54,578 bases of DNA from Dethiosulfovibrio salsuginis (lineage in GTDB: Bacteria > Synergistota > Synergistia > Synergistales > Dethiosulfovibrionaceae), in the NCBI RefSeq assembly GCF_900177735.1, contig NZ_FXBB01000018.1, positions 1-54,578 on the forward strand. Direction: 5' to 3'. The notes under the pieces were generated by a model. It was not told where the DNA came from. It saw only the letters and a program-made list of their open reading frames with translations, and ran no database searches. This document shows positions 33,145 to 40,798 of the stretch, piece after piece (position 1 is the stretch's first letter; the number at the start of each line of letters is the position of its first letter). The position numbers and the translations under genes are program-made.

Positions 33145-33936
33145 CTAGGAAATCAGCCTCTTAGCCACGGTTATAAGGCCGCCTACTGCCACTATCGCCG
33201 CTCCTGCGGTCAGGTCGAAGGCTACGGAGATCCATAGGCCGGAAAGGCAGAAAAACAGCGACGCCAACACCGACAGAGCCATCATCGAGGCCAAGGAGCG
33301 ACAGCTTTTCTCCACCAGCGCCGACGGCATGGTGAAAAGGGCTATGACCATAATCAGCCCAACGACCCTTATAACCGCCACCACCGCCAGTGACGTGAGG
33401 AGGGATATAGTCAGATCTATAAAACCAACCGGAACCCCCTTGGTCCTGGCGAAGGTGCGGTCGAACAAAAAGGCCTCAACCGGGCGGAAGCCCAAAGTCA
33501 CAAGGCCTAAAGAGCCCAGAGCCAACGCCGCCATTATGGCGATATCCCCGGAGGACACCGTTAAAATGCTGCCGAAAAGGTAGCTGGTGAGCTCCGTCCC
33601 GTATCCCGGAGTCAGGTCGGTAAAGATGACCCCCGTCGCCATCCCAACCGCCCAGATCATGCCCATGACCGTGTCGGACCTGTTAGGGGCCTTCCTCTCC
33701 ATCCAGGTCGCCATGGCCGCCAAAAGCACCGCCGCACCGTAGACCCCCGCCCTGGGAGGCCAGCCCATAAACCAGGCCAGGCCCAGCCCACCGTAGGCCC
33801 CGTGGGCTATCCCCCCGGTGGTCATCACCGATCTCTTTATGACCGATATAGGCCCCAGTACGCCGCAGATAACGCTCACCAGGAGCGCCGCCACCAGGGC
33901 CCTCCGCATAAAATCATACTGTAAAAGCTCTATCAT
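33145..33936 (-). CDS. znuB: zinc/manganese ABC transporter permease
   Basis: The protein has 263 residues and about seven to eight membrane segments, of the ABC-3 family. Typical blocks are RALVAALLVSVICGVLGPIS, VMTTGGIAHGAYGGLGLAW and VRVVGLIMVIALFTMPSAL. It forms the membrane channel of the metal importer. Its ATG overlaps the stop of the ATPase gene (ATGA). The metal is probably Zn2+, given the His-rich binding protein in the same operon; Mn2+ cannot be excluded. Confidence 0.9.
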   Translation of the reverse strand: MIELLQYDFMRRALVAALLVSVICGVLGPISVIKRSVMTTGGIAHGAYGGLGLAWFMGWPPRAGVYGAAVLLAAMATWMERKAPNRSDTVMGMIWAVGMATGVIFTDLTPGYGTELTSYLFGSILTVSSGDIAIMAALALGSLGLVTLGFRPVEAFLFDRTFARTKGVPVGFIDLTISLLTSLAVVAVIRVVGLIMVIALFTMPSALVEKSCRSLASMMALSVLASLFFCLSGLWISVAFDLTAGAAIVAVGGLITVAKRLIS

Positions 33937-34661
33937 GAGTGATCCCCCAATACCCTGTGAGGCAGTCCGTGGCCTATTACCTCCACTGGACAGGAGCAGC
34001 TCGCCCTTCGGAAAAGCTCCTCGGTCAGCTCCCCCTTATTGTGGTAATAGATACCCCTGTCCACACAGGCCACCGCCGTGGCGCAGGCGGGTATTATGGA
34101 ATAGTCGTGGCTTACCACCACCACCGTCTTGCTGGCCGCCGCCTCCTTGAGACACCGAAAAACCGACTGTCTCGACTCGGGATCCACGCTGGCGAAGGGC
34201 TCGTCCAGAAGCAGAAGGTCGGGATCTCCCGCCAGGGCCCTGGCTATTAGGGCCCTCTGTCTCTGGCCCTGGGACAGATCCCTCATGGGATTTTTCCTTA
34301 TGCTAGCTAAGTCCATGGCCTCTATGGCCCGGTCCACCGATTTTCCGTTGGCCTTAGGGTTGCCCATGGTCCCCATGGACACCACTCGCTCCACCGTAAC
34401 GGGCATGGCGAGGCCCTGGCCGACGTCCTGGGGCACGTAGCCTATGGACCTCGACTTGCCTGGGGCCTCTCCCAGGACCTTTATATCCCCTTGAGAGGGG
34501 GACAATAGCCCCAGAGACAGCTTCAGAAGGGTGGACTTGCCGCCGCCGTTTGGCCCTATGATCACCAGGAACTCCCCTTTAGGAACGGAAAAGGAGGCTC
34601 GATCGAAGATCGAGCCTCTGTCGTATCCGAAGGAGACCTGGTTAAACTCCAGGGCGCTCAA
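33933..34661 (-). CDS. znuC: zinc/manganese ABC transporter ATP-binding protein
   Basis: The protein has 242 residues. Walker A is GPNGGGKST near 37-45, the signature LSQGQRQRALIARAL, Walker B LLLLDEPFASVDP and the switch histidine VVSHDYS. The Q-loop region GYVPQDV is typical of metal-type ATPases. It starts with TTG 34661, which overlaps the znuA stop as TTGA, and its stop overlaps znuB. All three genes are translationally linked. Confidence 0.91.
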   Translation of the reverse strand: MSALEFNQVSFGYDRGSIFDRASFSVPKGEFLVIIGPNGGGKSTLLKLSLGLLSPSQGDIKVLGEAPGKSRSIGYVPQDVGQGLAMPVTVERVVSMGTMGNPKANGKSVDRAIEAMDLASIRKNPMRDLSQGQRQRALIARALAGDPDLLLLDEPFASVDPESRQSVFRCLKEAAASKTVVVVSHDYSIIPACATAVACVDRGIYYHNKGELTEELFRRASCSCPVEVIGHGLPHRVLGDHS

Positions 34662-35512
34662 AAGGACGCCCCCAAAGCCTCCGCCGCCTTTATCAGGTTG
34701 TCCCGCCAGTCCTCCGCCAAAGGGTTCAGAGGGACCACCTGGCCCTCTATTGACTTGGCTATGGCCTCTGCGGCGGCGGTGGAGAACTGGGGCTGGACGA
34801 AAACCGTCTTTATGCCTAGGACCTTGGCCCTTTCCACCAACTTGGCCAGCTCCGCAGGCTTAGGCTCCTTACCCTCAACCTCCACGGCTATCTGCTCCAG
34901 ACCGTAATCGTGGGCGAAATATCCCCAGGAGGGATGGAACACCATAAAGGCCTTGCCCCTGGAGCCTGAAAGTAGCTCCGCCAGCTCCGAATCCAGAGAC
35001 CCCAGCTCCGCCACGAAGGCGGCGTAGTTCTCCATGTAGACCGCACGATTTTTCGGGTCCAGCTCCGATAGGCCGGTGGCTATGGTCCTGGCCTGGATCA
35101 TCACCGCCGACGGAGAAAGCCACACGTGGGGATCGTAACCTTGATCGTGTTGATGCCCCTGTCCGTCGTGGTCGTGGCCCTTTATGGGCCTGAGCTTGAC
35201 GTTATCGTGGGTCGGGATCTCCTTCAGGTTGGGAAGGGCGGACAACATCCTGTCCTTCTGTGCCCTCTCGAAGGGAACCCCTATGGTGAACCACAAAGAG
35301 CAACTGGCAAGCTCCCCCATCTGGGAGGGCTTAGGCTCGTAGGTCGCCGGGCTGGCCCCCTCGGGAACCACGGTGACGACGCTTACGGCATCTCCTGCGA
35401 TCTTCTCCACAAAATATCTCTGAGGAACGACGCTGACCGCCACTTTGGTCTCCGCAAAGGCGGAGGTGGTCAGGATCAGCGCAAACAAGGTCAATAAAGC
35501 TATCTTTTTCAT
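34658..35512 (-). CDS. znuA: zinc ABC transporter substrate-binding protein
   Basis: The protein has 284 residues and a signal peptide (MKKIALLTLFALILTTSAFA-ET). It belongs to the cluster A-I (ZnuA/TroA) metal-binding family. It has a His/Asp-rich loop (KGHDHDGQGHQHDQGYDPHV) directly before the first conserved metal-site histidine DPHVWLSP. A second His follows in MVFHPSWGYFAHDYGLEQ, and the C-terminal region carries GASFAD-like end residues in shortened form. The His-rich loop is typical of zinc-specific members. ATG 35512 has aggaggt-like site, and a strong promoter lies just upstream. Confidence 0.92.
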   Translation of the reverse strand: MKKIALLTLFALILTTSAFAETKVAVSVVPQRYFVEKIAGDAVSVVTVVPEGASPATYEPKPSQMGELASCSLWFTIGVPFERAQKDRMLSALPNLKEIPTHDNVKLRPIKGHDHDGQGHQHDQGYDPHVWLSPSAVMIQARTIATGLSELDPKNRAVYMENYAAFVAELGSLDSELAELLSGSRGKAFMVFHPSWGYFAHDYGLEQIAVEVEGKEPKPAELAKLVERAKVLGIKTVFVQPQFSTAAAEAIAKSIEGQVVPLNPLAEDWRDNLIKAAEALGASF

Positions 35513-35549
35513 TTTAACCTCCTGTTATTGAGAGCGATTTTCAGGTCGA

Positions 35550-35578
35550 ATTATACGATCAACCTAACTTTTTTTCAA
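35550..35578 (-). promoter_or_regulatory. promoter of znuACB
   Basis: On the minus strand, TTGAAA (35578-35573), 17 bases and TATAAT (35555-35550) form a near-consensus promoter, 38 bases before the znuA start. The -35 lies inside the last codons of the upstream chemoreceptor fusion gene (stop at 35564-35566), so znuACB has its own promoter. No clear Zur palindrome is visible. Confidence 0.78.
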
Positions 35579-37390
35579 GCCCCCGGAAAACCACACTCTT
35601 TCGAGGGACAATCTCTCCCTCTCCACAACCTTGGCCACCAGCTGGTAGAGGTCGGGGGAGCAGTCTATAGGCATCGCCACGCCGTAGTTCTCTCTGTCCA
35701 TCTGGGCCCCCACCATCACCAGATCGGGGTTTTTAGCCCGCCTCTGGAGGTATACCGGTGTCTCGACCACCGCTCCATTCACCCTGCCCGACTCCACCGC
35801 CTGAAAAATATCCTCCCAGCCGTCGAAGAGGGCTATAGAACTTCCTGGGAATGCCTTCCTGGCCAGGGTCTCCCCTGTCAGACCGCCGTAGACCCCTATG
35901 GACCTGCCCTTCATATCCCTAAGATGGCGGTATCCTTTGCCCGATAGGGCTACGGCACACTGGCCGCTGGCGAAGGACACAGGGGAGAACAGCACTACCT
36001 CGCTTCTCTCTGCGGTCTTTGTCACCGCCGAGGCCATCATGTGAATACCCTCGCCCCACAGGCCTTTGTTTAGAATCCCCGACCGAGTTCCAGGCTCATC
36101 GCTACCTCCTGGCACGGGAACTATCTTAAGGGGAACCCCTATATCCTTTGCGATAGCCTTGGAGAGGTCCACCTCAAAGCCCTTGGGGTCGCCGTGAAGG
36201 TCGAAATGGAAAAGACCGTAGTCCGAGTCCAGCATGGCCACCTTTAAGGCTCCCTCCTGGACTATGGACTCAACCGACGGATCTCCCTCCTCGCCGGAGA
36301 TAGCTCCCTTTTCCAGTCCCAGTGCCACTGGGCCGAGCACCGATGATCTTCGCTCCAGACAATCCATGACCAGGCCCTGTTCCCCAATTGCCGCCGCCAG
36401 AGAGTCCAGCCTTGTGGTCTCCTGGGATATGACCGTCGAGGTCTGCTGGAGGGAAGCCACGAAGCCCTCCATTCCGTCGGACTGGCTTTCCACCGCCTTG
36501 GTGGCCCTCTCCAGCCTTTCCTGGACCCCTGACAAACCCTCCACCATGGCCTCGAGGTTATTCCTGCTCTCCTTCGCTTGCTCCATGGCGGTGGTCACCG
36601 AACGATCGGCGTCGGATATCCTCTCCTGGCCGTTTTTAGCCAAAGCCCCTATGGACTGGGCAAGCTGGCCTATCTCTCTGGCCGCCTGAGACGATTCCTC
36701 CGCTAGCTTCCTTACCTCCTCGGCCACCACTGCGAAGCCCCTGCCGTGCTCTCCTGCCCTGGCTGCCTCTATCGCGGCGTTAAGGGCCAGCAGGTTGGTC
36801 TGGTCCGCTACTCCAGATATGACCCCCACGAACCGGCTTATATCGCCGCTCACCGACACCATCTTCTTTATGGATTCCCCTAAAGCCGCCGCAGTCTGGA
36901 CGACTTGGTCGTTGGCGGTCTCGGTCCTCTGGGCCAGCTCCCTGTTGACCTCCGCTTTATCCCTCACAGATGAGCCACCCTGGGCTATTTCCTTCAAGAG
37001 GTCGGTGGACTGTCGGTGAAGCTTCCCTATCTCTCCAACCTCGTCGCTGAGGTTGCCGAGAATCCGGTCCAGCTCCGCCAGAGAACGGGCCATACCGTCG
37101 GCGTGGCCTCCAATTCCCTTCATCGAGCGAGATCCGTCGGATACAAGCACCTCCAGGTCCTCCGCCAGGGTCTGTCCTTTCTGGGCCAGGGGCCTGAGGC
37201 TCGGCCCGGTGGGAAGGGCCTTAAGCTCAGGCTCCTTATCTTTTTTCCCTTGGAGCAGAAAAGCCCCTGTTGCCGCGGTAGCTATGGCCGCCGCCGGAAC
37301 GCTCCACCAGTTTGCCATCGCCGACCCTGCCGCAGCTGCCGCTCCCGCCACAACCCCTAAAGCCGCTCCCTTTGCCCATACTTGGTTCAT
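35564..37390 (-). CDS. chemoreceptor fused to a C-terminal amino-acid-binding-protein-like domain
   Basis: The protein has 608 residues. Residues 7-25 and 28-46 are two hydrophobic Ala/Gly-rich segments, probably a membrane hairpin. Residues about 70-345 form a chemoreceptor signalling coiled coil with the complete tip at 192-236 ([20 protein letters not shown], then [18 protein letters not shown]). Residues about 378-605 resemble a bacterial extracellular solute-binding protein, family 3 ([52 protein letters not shown]). No membrane segment separates the two, so the binding domain should face the cytoplasm. This order (membrane anchor, signalling, sensor at the C-terminus) is the reverse of a normal receptor. 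It starts 3 bases after mgsA (site aggaggg), so the two are coupled. Confidence 0.88.
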   Translation of the reverse strand: MNQVWAKGAALGVVAGAAAAAGSAMANWWSVPAAAIATAATGAFLLQGKKDKEPELKALPTGPSLRPLAQKGQTLAEDLEVLVSDGSRSMKGIGGHADGMARSLAELDRILGNLSDEVGEIGKLHRQSTDLLKEIAQGGSSVRDKAEVNRELAQRTETANDQVVQTAAALGESIKKMVSVSGDISRFVGVISGVADQTNLLALNAAIEAARAGEHGRGFAVVAEEVRKLAEESSQAAREIGQLAQSIGALAKNGQERISDADRSVTTAMEQAKESRNNLEAMVEGLSGVQERLERATKAVESQSDGMEGFVASLQQTSTVISQETTRLDSLAAAIGEQGLVMDCLERRSSVLGPVALGLEKGAISGEEGDPSVESIVQEGALKVAMLDSDYGLFHFDLHGDPKGFEVDLSKAIAKDIGVPLKIVPVPGGSDEPGTRSGILNKGLWGEGIHMMASAVTKTAERSEVVLFSPVSFASGQCAVALSGKGYRHLRDMKGRSIGVYGGLTGETLARKAFPGSSIALFDGWEDIFQAVESGRVNGAVVETPVYLQRRAKNPDLVMVGAQMDRENYGVAMPIDCSPDLYQLVAKVVERERLSLERVWFSGGLKKS

Positions 37391-37393
37391 TTT

Positions 37394-37864
37394 TTAGCCC
37401 TCCTGTTCCCTGTACTTCTCTATAGCCTCTTTGTTTCTCCTCTCCTGATATGAGTCGAAATCCCTTCTGACGTTGTCGTAGGGCTGGTCCATAAGGGGAG
37501 AGGAGAACAGAAAGTCCGCCGACGACATATTGCAGGCCATTGGAATGTTGTAGAGGGTGGCTATTCGTAAAAGGGCCTTTATGTCCGAGTCGTGAGGCTG
37601 GGAGTTAAGCGGGTCCCACAGAAACACGATGCCGTCCAACCTGTCGCAGGCTATCCTGGACCCCAACTGCTGGTCCCCTCCTAGTGGCCCCGACTTGAGC
37701 CTCTCCACGGGCAGGCCCAAAATCTTCTCCAGCAACGCTCCGGTGGTGCCGGTGGAGCATAGCACGTGTCTGGACAGGGCCTCTTTGTGTCTTATCGCCC
37801 ACCGGATCAGATCGTTCTTCCTGCTGTCGTGGGCCACAAGGGCCAACCTCTTAACCGCGTCCAT
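37394..37864 (-). CDS. mgsA: methylglyoxal synthase
   Basis: The protein has 156 residues, the normal length. It converts dihydroxyacetone phosphate to methylglyoxal and phosphate in the cytoplasm, a bypass used when phosphate is short. Conserved blocks are LALVAHDSRKNDLIRW, CSTGTTGALLE, the catalytic-Asp region SGPLGGDQQLGSRIA, FLWDPLNSQPHDSDIKALLR and YNIPMACNMSSADF. ATG 37864 has gagggagg upstream. It is the first gene of a unit with the chemoreceptor fusion. Confidence 0.95.
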   Translation of the reverse strand: MDAVKRLALVAHDSRKNDLIRWAIRHKEALSRHVLCSTGTTGALLEKILGLPVERLKSGPLGGDQQLGSRIACDRLDGIVFLWDPLNSQPHDSDIKALLRIATLYNIPMACNMSSADFLFSSPLMDQPYDNVRRDFDSYQERRNKEAIEKYREQEG

Positions 37865-37919
37865 AAAAATCCCTCCCTCAGATGTTCTGGCACACTTCTA
37901 TTAAGCTGTATATTGCCTC

Positions 37920-37958
37920 GTTAAGGCCTTAACTTCCGTGGGTTTTGGGCCCACGGAA
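37920..37958. promoter_or_regulatory. palindrome and adjacent hairpin in the mgsA upstream region
   Basis: A perfect 14-base palindrome, gttaaggccttaac (37920-37933), is directly followed by a hairpin with a 9-bp stem (ttccgtggg 37934-37942 and cccacggaa 37950-37958). They lie 55 bases upstream of mgsA in the divergent region shared with the GNAT gene. The palindrome is a candidate operator for a dimeric regulator. Confidence 0.4.
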
Positions 37959-38022
37959 AATGGTTCTTTTGAACCGTCTTTCACCATTCTACACGGAGTT
38001 TCCCAGAACAAAACTTTTCCGG

Positions 38023-38028
38023 TATAAT
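38023..38028 (+). promoter_or_regulatory. -10 element before the GNAT gene
   Basis: A perfect TATAAT lies 69 bases before the ATG at 38097. The matching -35 position (38000-38005, ttccca) is weak. Confidence 0.4.
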
Positions 38029-38096
38029 CGGAACAGTCAGAACGAGATGGGGCGGGGAGCTATGAGGGGAATATCTATGTTACAGGAGGATTTCAC

Positions 38097-39074
38097 ATGA
38101 GTGTAAAGAGCGACATTTCCATAAGGAGACTGGACAGCTCCACCGTACCGGCGGTATGCGAGCTGTATCGATCCATATACGGAGAGGATTTCCCGATTCC
38201 CTGGGTGTACGATCCTGTGGAGCTGGAGAAGAGGGAAGAGGACGGCCGTCAGGCCACGCTACTTGCCTTTAAGGACGATCGTATAGTAGGTCAGGTTGCG
38301 GCGGTCAGATCCCCCTGGAACCCTAAGCTCTTCGAGCTAACAGGGCTTCTGGTGTTGCCTAGGTTCAGAGGACTGGGGATAGGGGGAATGCTGGCGTCCA
38401 ACCTTATGTCTCAGCTGTTGCCTGAACTGGGCTGGGTCGCTCGCTACACCGAGAGCACCACAGCTCACGACATATCCCAGAGGGTGGACCTTAAGATGGG
38501 CCATCGTCACTGTGCACTGGCTCTAAATCTCCTACCTCCCTCGACCTACAGACACGACGATATCTTCATAGCCTCCGGTCGGGTCAGCTGCGTCATGGGA
38601 TTTGCGGAAAAAGAGGACGACGCCTCGGCGGTATACCTTCCGTCGAGATACGCAGAGGTCTTAAAGGAACTGGCGGAGGGATTCTCCAGGGACTTCGTCG
38701 AGGACGACGGTGCTCCTGAGGGAAAAAGCTCTTTCGAGGTCTCAGCCTTCCCCGTCGCTGGCACCGCCTACGGGGCGGCACTGTCCCTAGGAGAGGGCTT
38801 TGGGGCGGATCTCAAAAAAGAGCTGGCTCCTTACGACTCCTTCCCCGCCACCATGCTTCAGCTTCCTCTGGTGAAGGGGATCGACCGAGCGGTGGAGGAG
38901 GCCTTCGCCCAGGGCTTCCGACTGGGGGGCTTTCTGCCTAGATGGTTCGAGAACTCCGACGGACTGCTTCTTCAGAGGACCGGACTGCCCAGATGGGACG
39001 AGATAAAGGCGGTCACCCCGAGAGGGCAGAGGCTTCTCGGCATCGTCAGGAAGGACAGGGAGACACTGCTTTGA
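38097..39074 (+). CDS. GNAT-family N-acetyltransferase
   Basis: The protein has 325 residues. The acetyl-CoA-binding motif A is visible in the N-terminal half (LTGLLVLPRFRGLGIGGMLA, with R-G-L-G-I-G). The second half (about 165-325) does not match a familiar domain and may be a degenerate second acetyltransferase fold. Substrate unknown. ATG 38097 has an ideal site (aggagg). Its stop overlaps the next gene as TTGA, so the two are translated together. Confidence 0.82.
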   Translation: MSVKSDISIRRLDSSTVPAVCELYRSIYGEDFPIPWVYDPVELEKREEDGRQATLLAFKDDRIVGQVAAVRSPWNPKLFELTGLLVLPRFRGLGIGGMLASNLMSQLLPELGWVARYTESTTAHDISQRVDLKMGHRHCALALNLLPPSTYRHDDIFIASGRVSCVMGFAEKEDDASAVYLPSRYAEVLKELAEGFSRDFVEDDGAPEGKSSFEVSAFPVAGTAYGAALSLGEGFGADLKKELAPYDSFPATMLQLPLVKGIDRAVEEAFAQGFRLGGFLPRWFENSDGLLLQRTGLPRWDEIKAVTPRGQRLLGIVRKDRETLL

Positions 39075-39475
39075 ACCCCCAGTCTCTGGAGGACCTTTTT
39101 ACTCTCGCAGGAGACTGGGCCGGTTTGCCTCAGGACGTCTCTCTTGAGGACGTTCGGTGCCTCCAATGGATCTCCATAAAAGGGGACTATCTGGCCATAG
39201 GGCCTATGGTCACCTGGGGAAGGATAAGGGGCAGCGACCTGGTGCAAAAGCTGGCCCCTTCCCTGTTGGAGCTCTCCCAGGGCTTTGAACAGAACAGGAC
39301 CCTGGGAGAGGAGCTGCTGAAGCCCTCTCCCCAGGGCCCTGGGGAAAAACTGATAAGCTTAGGCGCCAAAGTGGAGCTCCTGTCCAGCGGTTCGTCCAGG
39401 GAAACCGACCTGTCGTTCCCCTTACCTATAGCCGAAGGTGAGCTCCTCCGATCGGTGCTGATCCCTCTGGCCTAG
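39071..39475 (+). CDS. unknown protein coupled to the GNAT gene
   Basis: The protein has 134 residues, is soluble, rich in Leu, Gly and Ser and without signal peptide or membrane segment. I recognise no family. The start is TTG 39071, which overlaps the GNAT stop (TTGA), with cagggagac upstream. Frames further upstream lie inside the GNAT gene. The coupling suggests that the product works with, or on the same pathway as, the acetyltransferase. Its stop overlaps the stop codon of the convergent transporter gene in the palindrome ctag. Confidence 0.7.
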   Translation: MNPQSLEDLFTLAGDWAGLPQDVSLEDVRCLQWISIKGDYLAIGPMVTWGRIRGSDLVQKLAPSLLELSQGFEQNRTLGEELLKPSPQGPGEKLISLGAKVELLSSGSSRETDLSFPLPIAEGELLRSVLIPLA

Positions 39476-40368
39476 CTGGCCTTTGAGTTCAGCCACACCG
39501 CGGAGATAACCACCACCAGCCCCGCCACCTTAGGGGCGGACACCGACTCGCCTAAAATCATAACCGCCAGGATCGTGGAAAACACGGGGATCAGGTTTAT
39601 AAAAACCATGGTCCTGGCGGCTCCTATCCTCCTTATGGAGAACATCTGCAGAAAATAGCCGAAACAGGAGGCGAAAACCGCCATATAGGCCACCGACCAC
39701 CAGGCGTCGGCGGAGGCCGCCCTGCCTATCTCGAGTACCGACCCCTCAAGAGGGCTCAAAAACCCCGTAACCACCGCACAGACCAAAAAGGTCCAGGTCA
39801 CCAGCCCTACAGGGGAGCGGGACAGCCCCGACCGACGGCTCACCACCGAATAGACCGCCATGGACACCACCGCCCCAAACATAGTAACGTCTCCCCGGTT
39901 GAAGGACACCGATCCCAGGTGATGGACCTGTCCGTCGGTGACTATGACCACCACACCTAAAACCGCCAGTACCACCGCCCCGATCTGCTTAGCCCCCAGT
40001 CGCTCCGAGCCTATAACCGCCGCCAAAAAGGCGGTCACCAGAGGACTTGTGGCTGCTATCATAGAGGAATTTACGGCGGTAGTGTGTCTCAGTGCCTCGA
40101 AAAAAAACAGATGATACCCCACCATTCCGGTCAGGCCCAAAAACACCACCGCTGGCCAGTCCTTTTTAGGAAAACGCCACTCCGCCCTGGAGAGTATGGC
40201 CACAGGAACCATAATCGCCCCGGCGGCCAGAAACCTCAAAAAGGTCAAAGTCACCGGAGGGAACTCCCCTACCGACATCTTTCCCGCCACAAAAGCCCCT
40301 GCCCACAGCAAAGTCGCCGTGACCATAGGCCAGGATGCCCGCCATCCTCTGTATTCGTCGACCATCAT
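39472..40368 (-). CDS. EamA/DMT-family transporter
   Basis: The protein has 298 residues, ten membrane segments and two EamA repeats (TLLWAGAFVAGKMSVGEFPP with TFLRFLAAG near the start; the second half near 150-295, with AVFASCFGYFLQMFSIRRIG and LIPVFSTILAVMILGE). Members export amino acids, nucleotides or other metabolites, and the substrate cannot be predicted. Its stop overlaps that of the convergent 39071 gene. Upstream lies repeat copy F. Confidence 0.9.
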   Translation of the reverse strand: MMVDEYRGWRASWPMVTATLLWAGAFVAGKMSVGEFPPVTLTFLRFLAAGAIMVPVAILSRAEWRFPKKDWPAVVFLGLTGMVGYHLFFFEALRHTTAVNSSMIAATSPLVTAFLAAVIGSERLGAKQIGAVVLAVLGVVVIVTDGQVHHLGSVSFNRGDVTMFGAVVSMAVYSVVSRRSGLSRSPVGLVTWTFLVCAVVTGFLSPLEGSVLEIGRAASADAWWSVAYMAVFASCFGYFLQMFSIRRIGAARTMVFINLIPVFSTILAVMILGESVSAPKVAGLVVVISAVWLNSKAS

Positions 40369-40408
40369 ATTATCTCAAACCTTTCTTGCTCTAGGTGATA
40401 TCCCTGGA

Positions 40409-40657
40409 GGGCATCTCTAAAAACTCACCTTCGAGTCCCCTCGGAGAGACCGTCCCGCCTACGCCCTGTTTCGCCCAATCGTATACTCGACCTGCCTGTT
40501 TCGTACGAACCGCCTCGGAGGGCACGTCCTGTGCCCCCTCGGCTTGGGGCGACGTCCTGTCGCCCCATTCGACTACACGACGGCATGTCGATTATACGGG
40601 CTCAAATGGGCTCCGTCGGGACGGTCTCTCCGAGGGTCAGAGTTTTGAGAGGATCCC
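40409..40657 (+). repeat. palindromic intergenic element, copy F (249 nt, full length)
   Basis: Outer left end gggcatctctaaaaactcac (40409-40428) and right end gagttttgagaggatccc. The inner pair cccctcggagagaccgtccc and gggacggtctctccgagg is almost perfectly inverted. The arm gtatactcgacctgcc is kept on the left, while the right arm has changed (gacggcatgtcgattatac). The twin hairpins with loop gtcct are intact. Length equals copy B. It occupies most of the 430-base gap between two divergent genes. Confidence 0.93.
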
Positions 40658-40727
40658 TAGAGCTTTGGATCCATCACTATTACACCACCTGAGCTACCCT
40701 GTCAACTCTCCATCAAAACAAAGACCT

Positions 40728-40756
40728 TTGACCTTTTCCCCCGGTACAGGTAAAAT
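40728..40756 (+). promoter_or_regulatory. promoter of the PAS-GGDEF-EAL gene
   Basis: TTGACC (40728-40733), 17 bases and TAAAAT (40751-40756) form a good promoter, 42 bases before the ATG at 40799. It lies outside repeat copy F. Confidence 0.7.
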
Positions 40757-40798
40757 ACAACAGTCTAGGCAGTTATCAGATCAGGGGAGGGGATTGGC

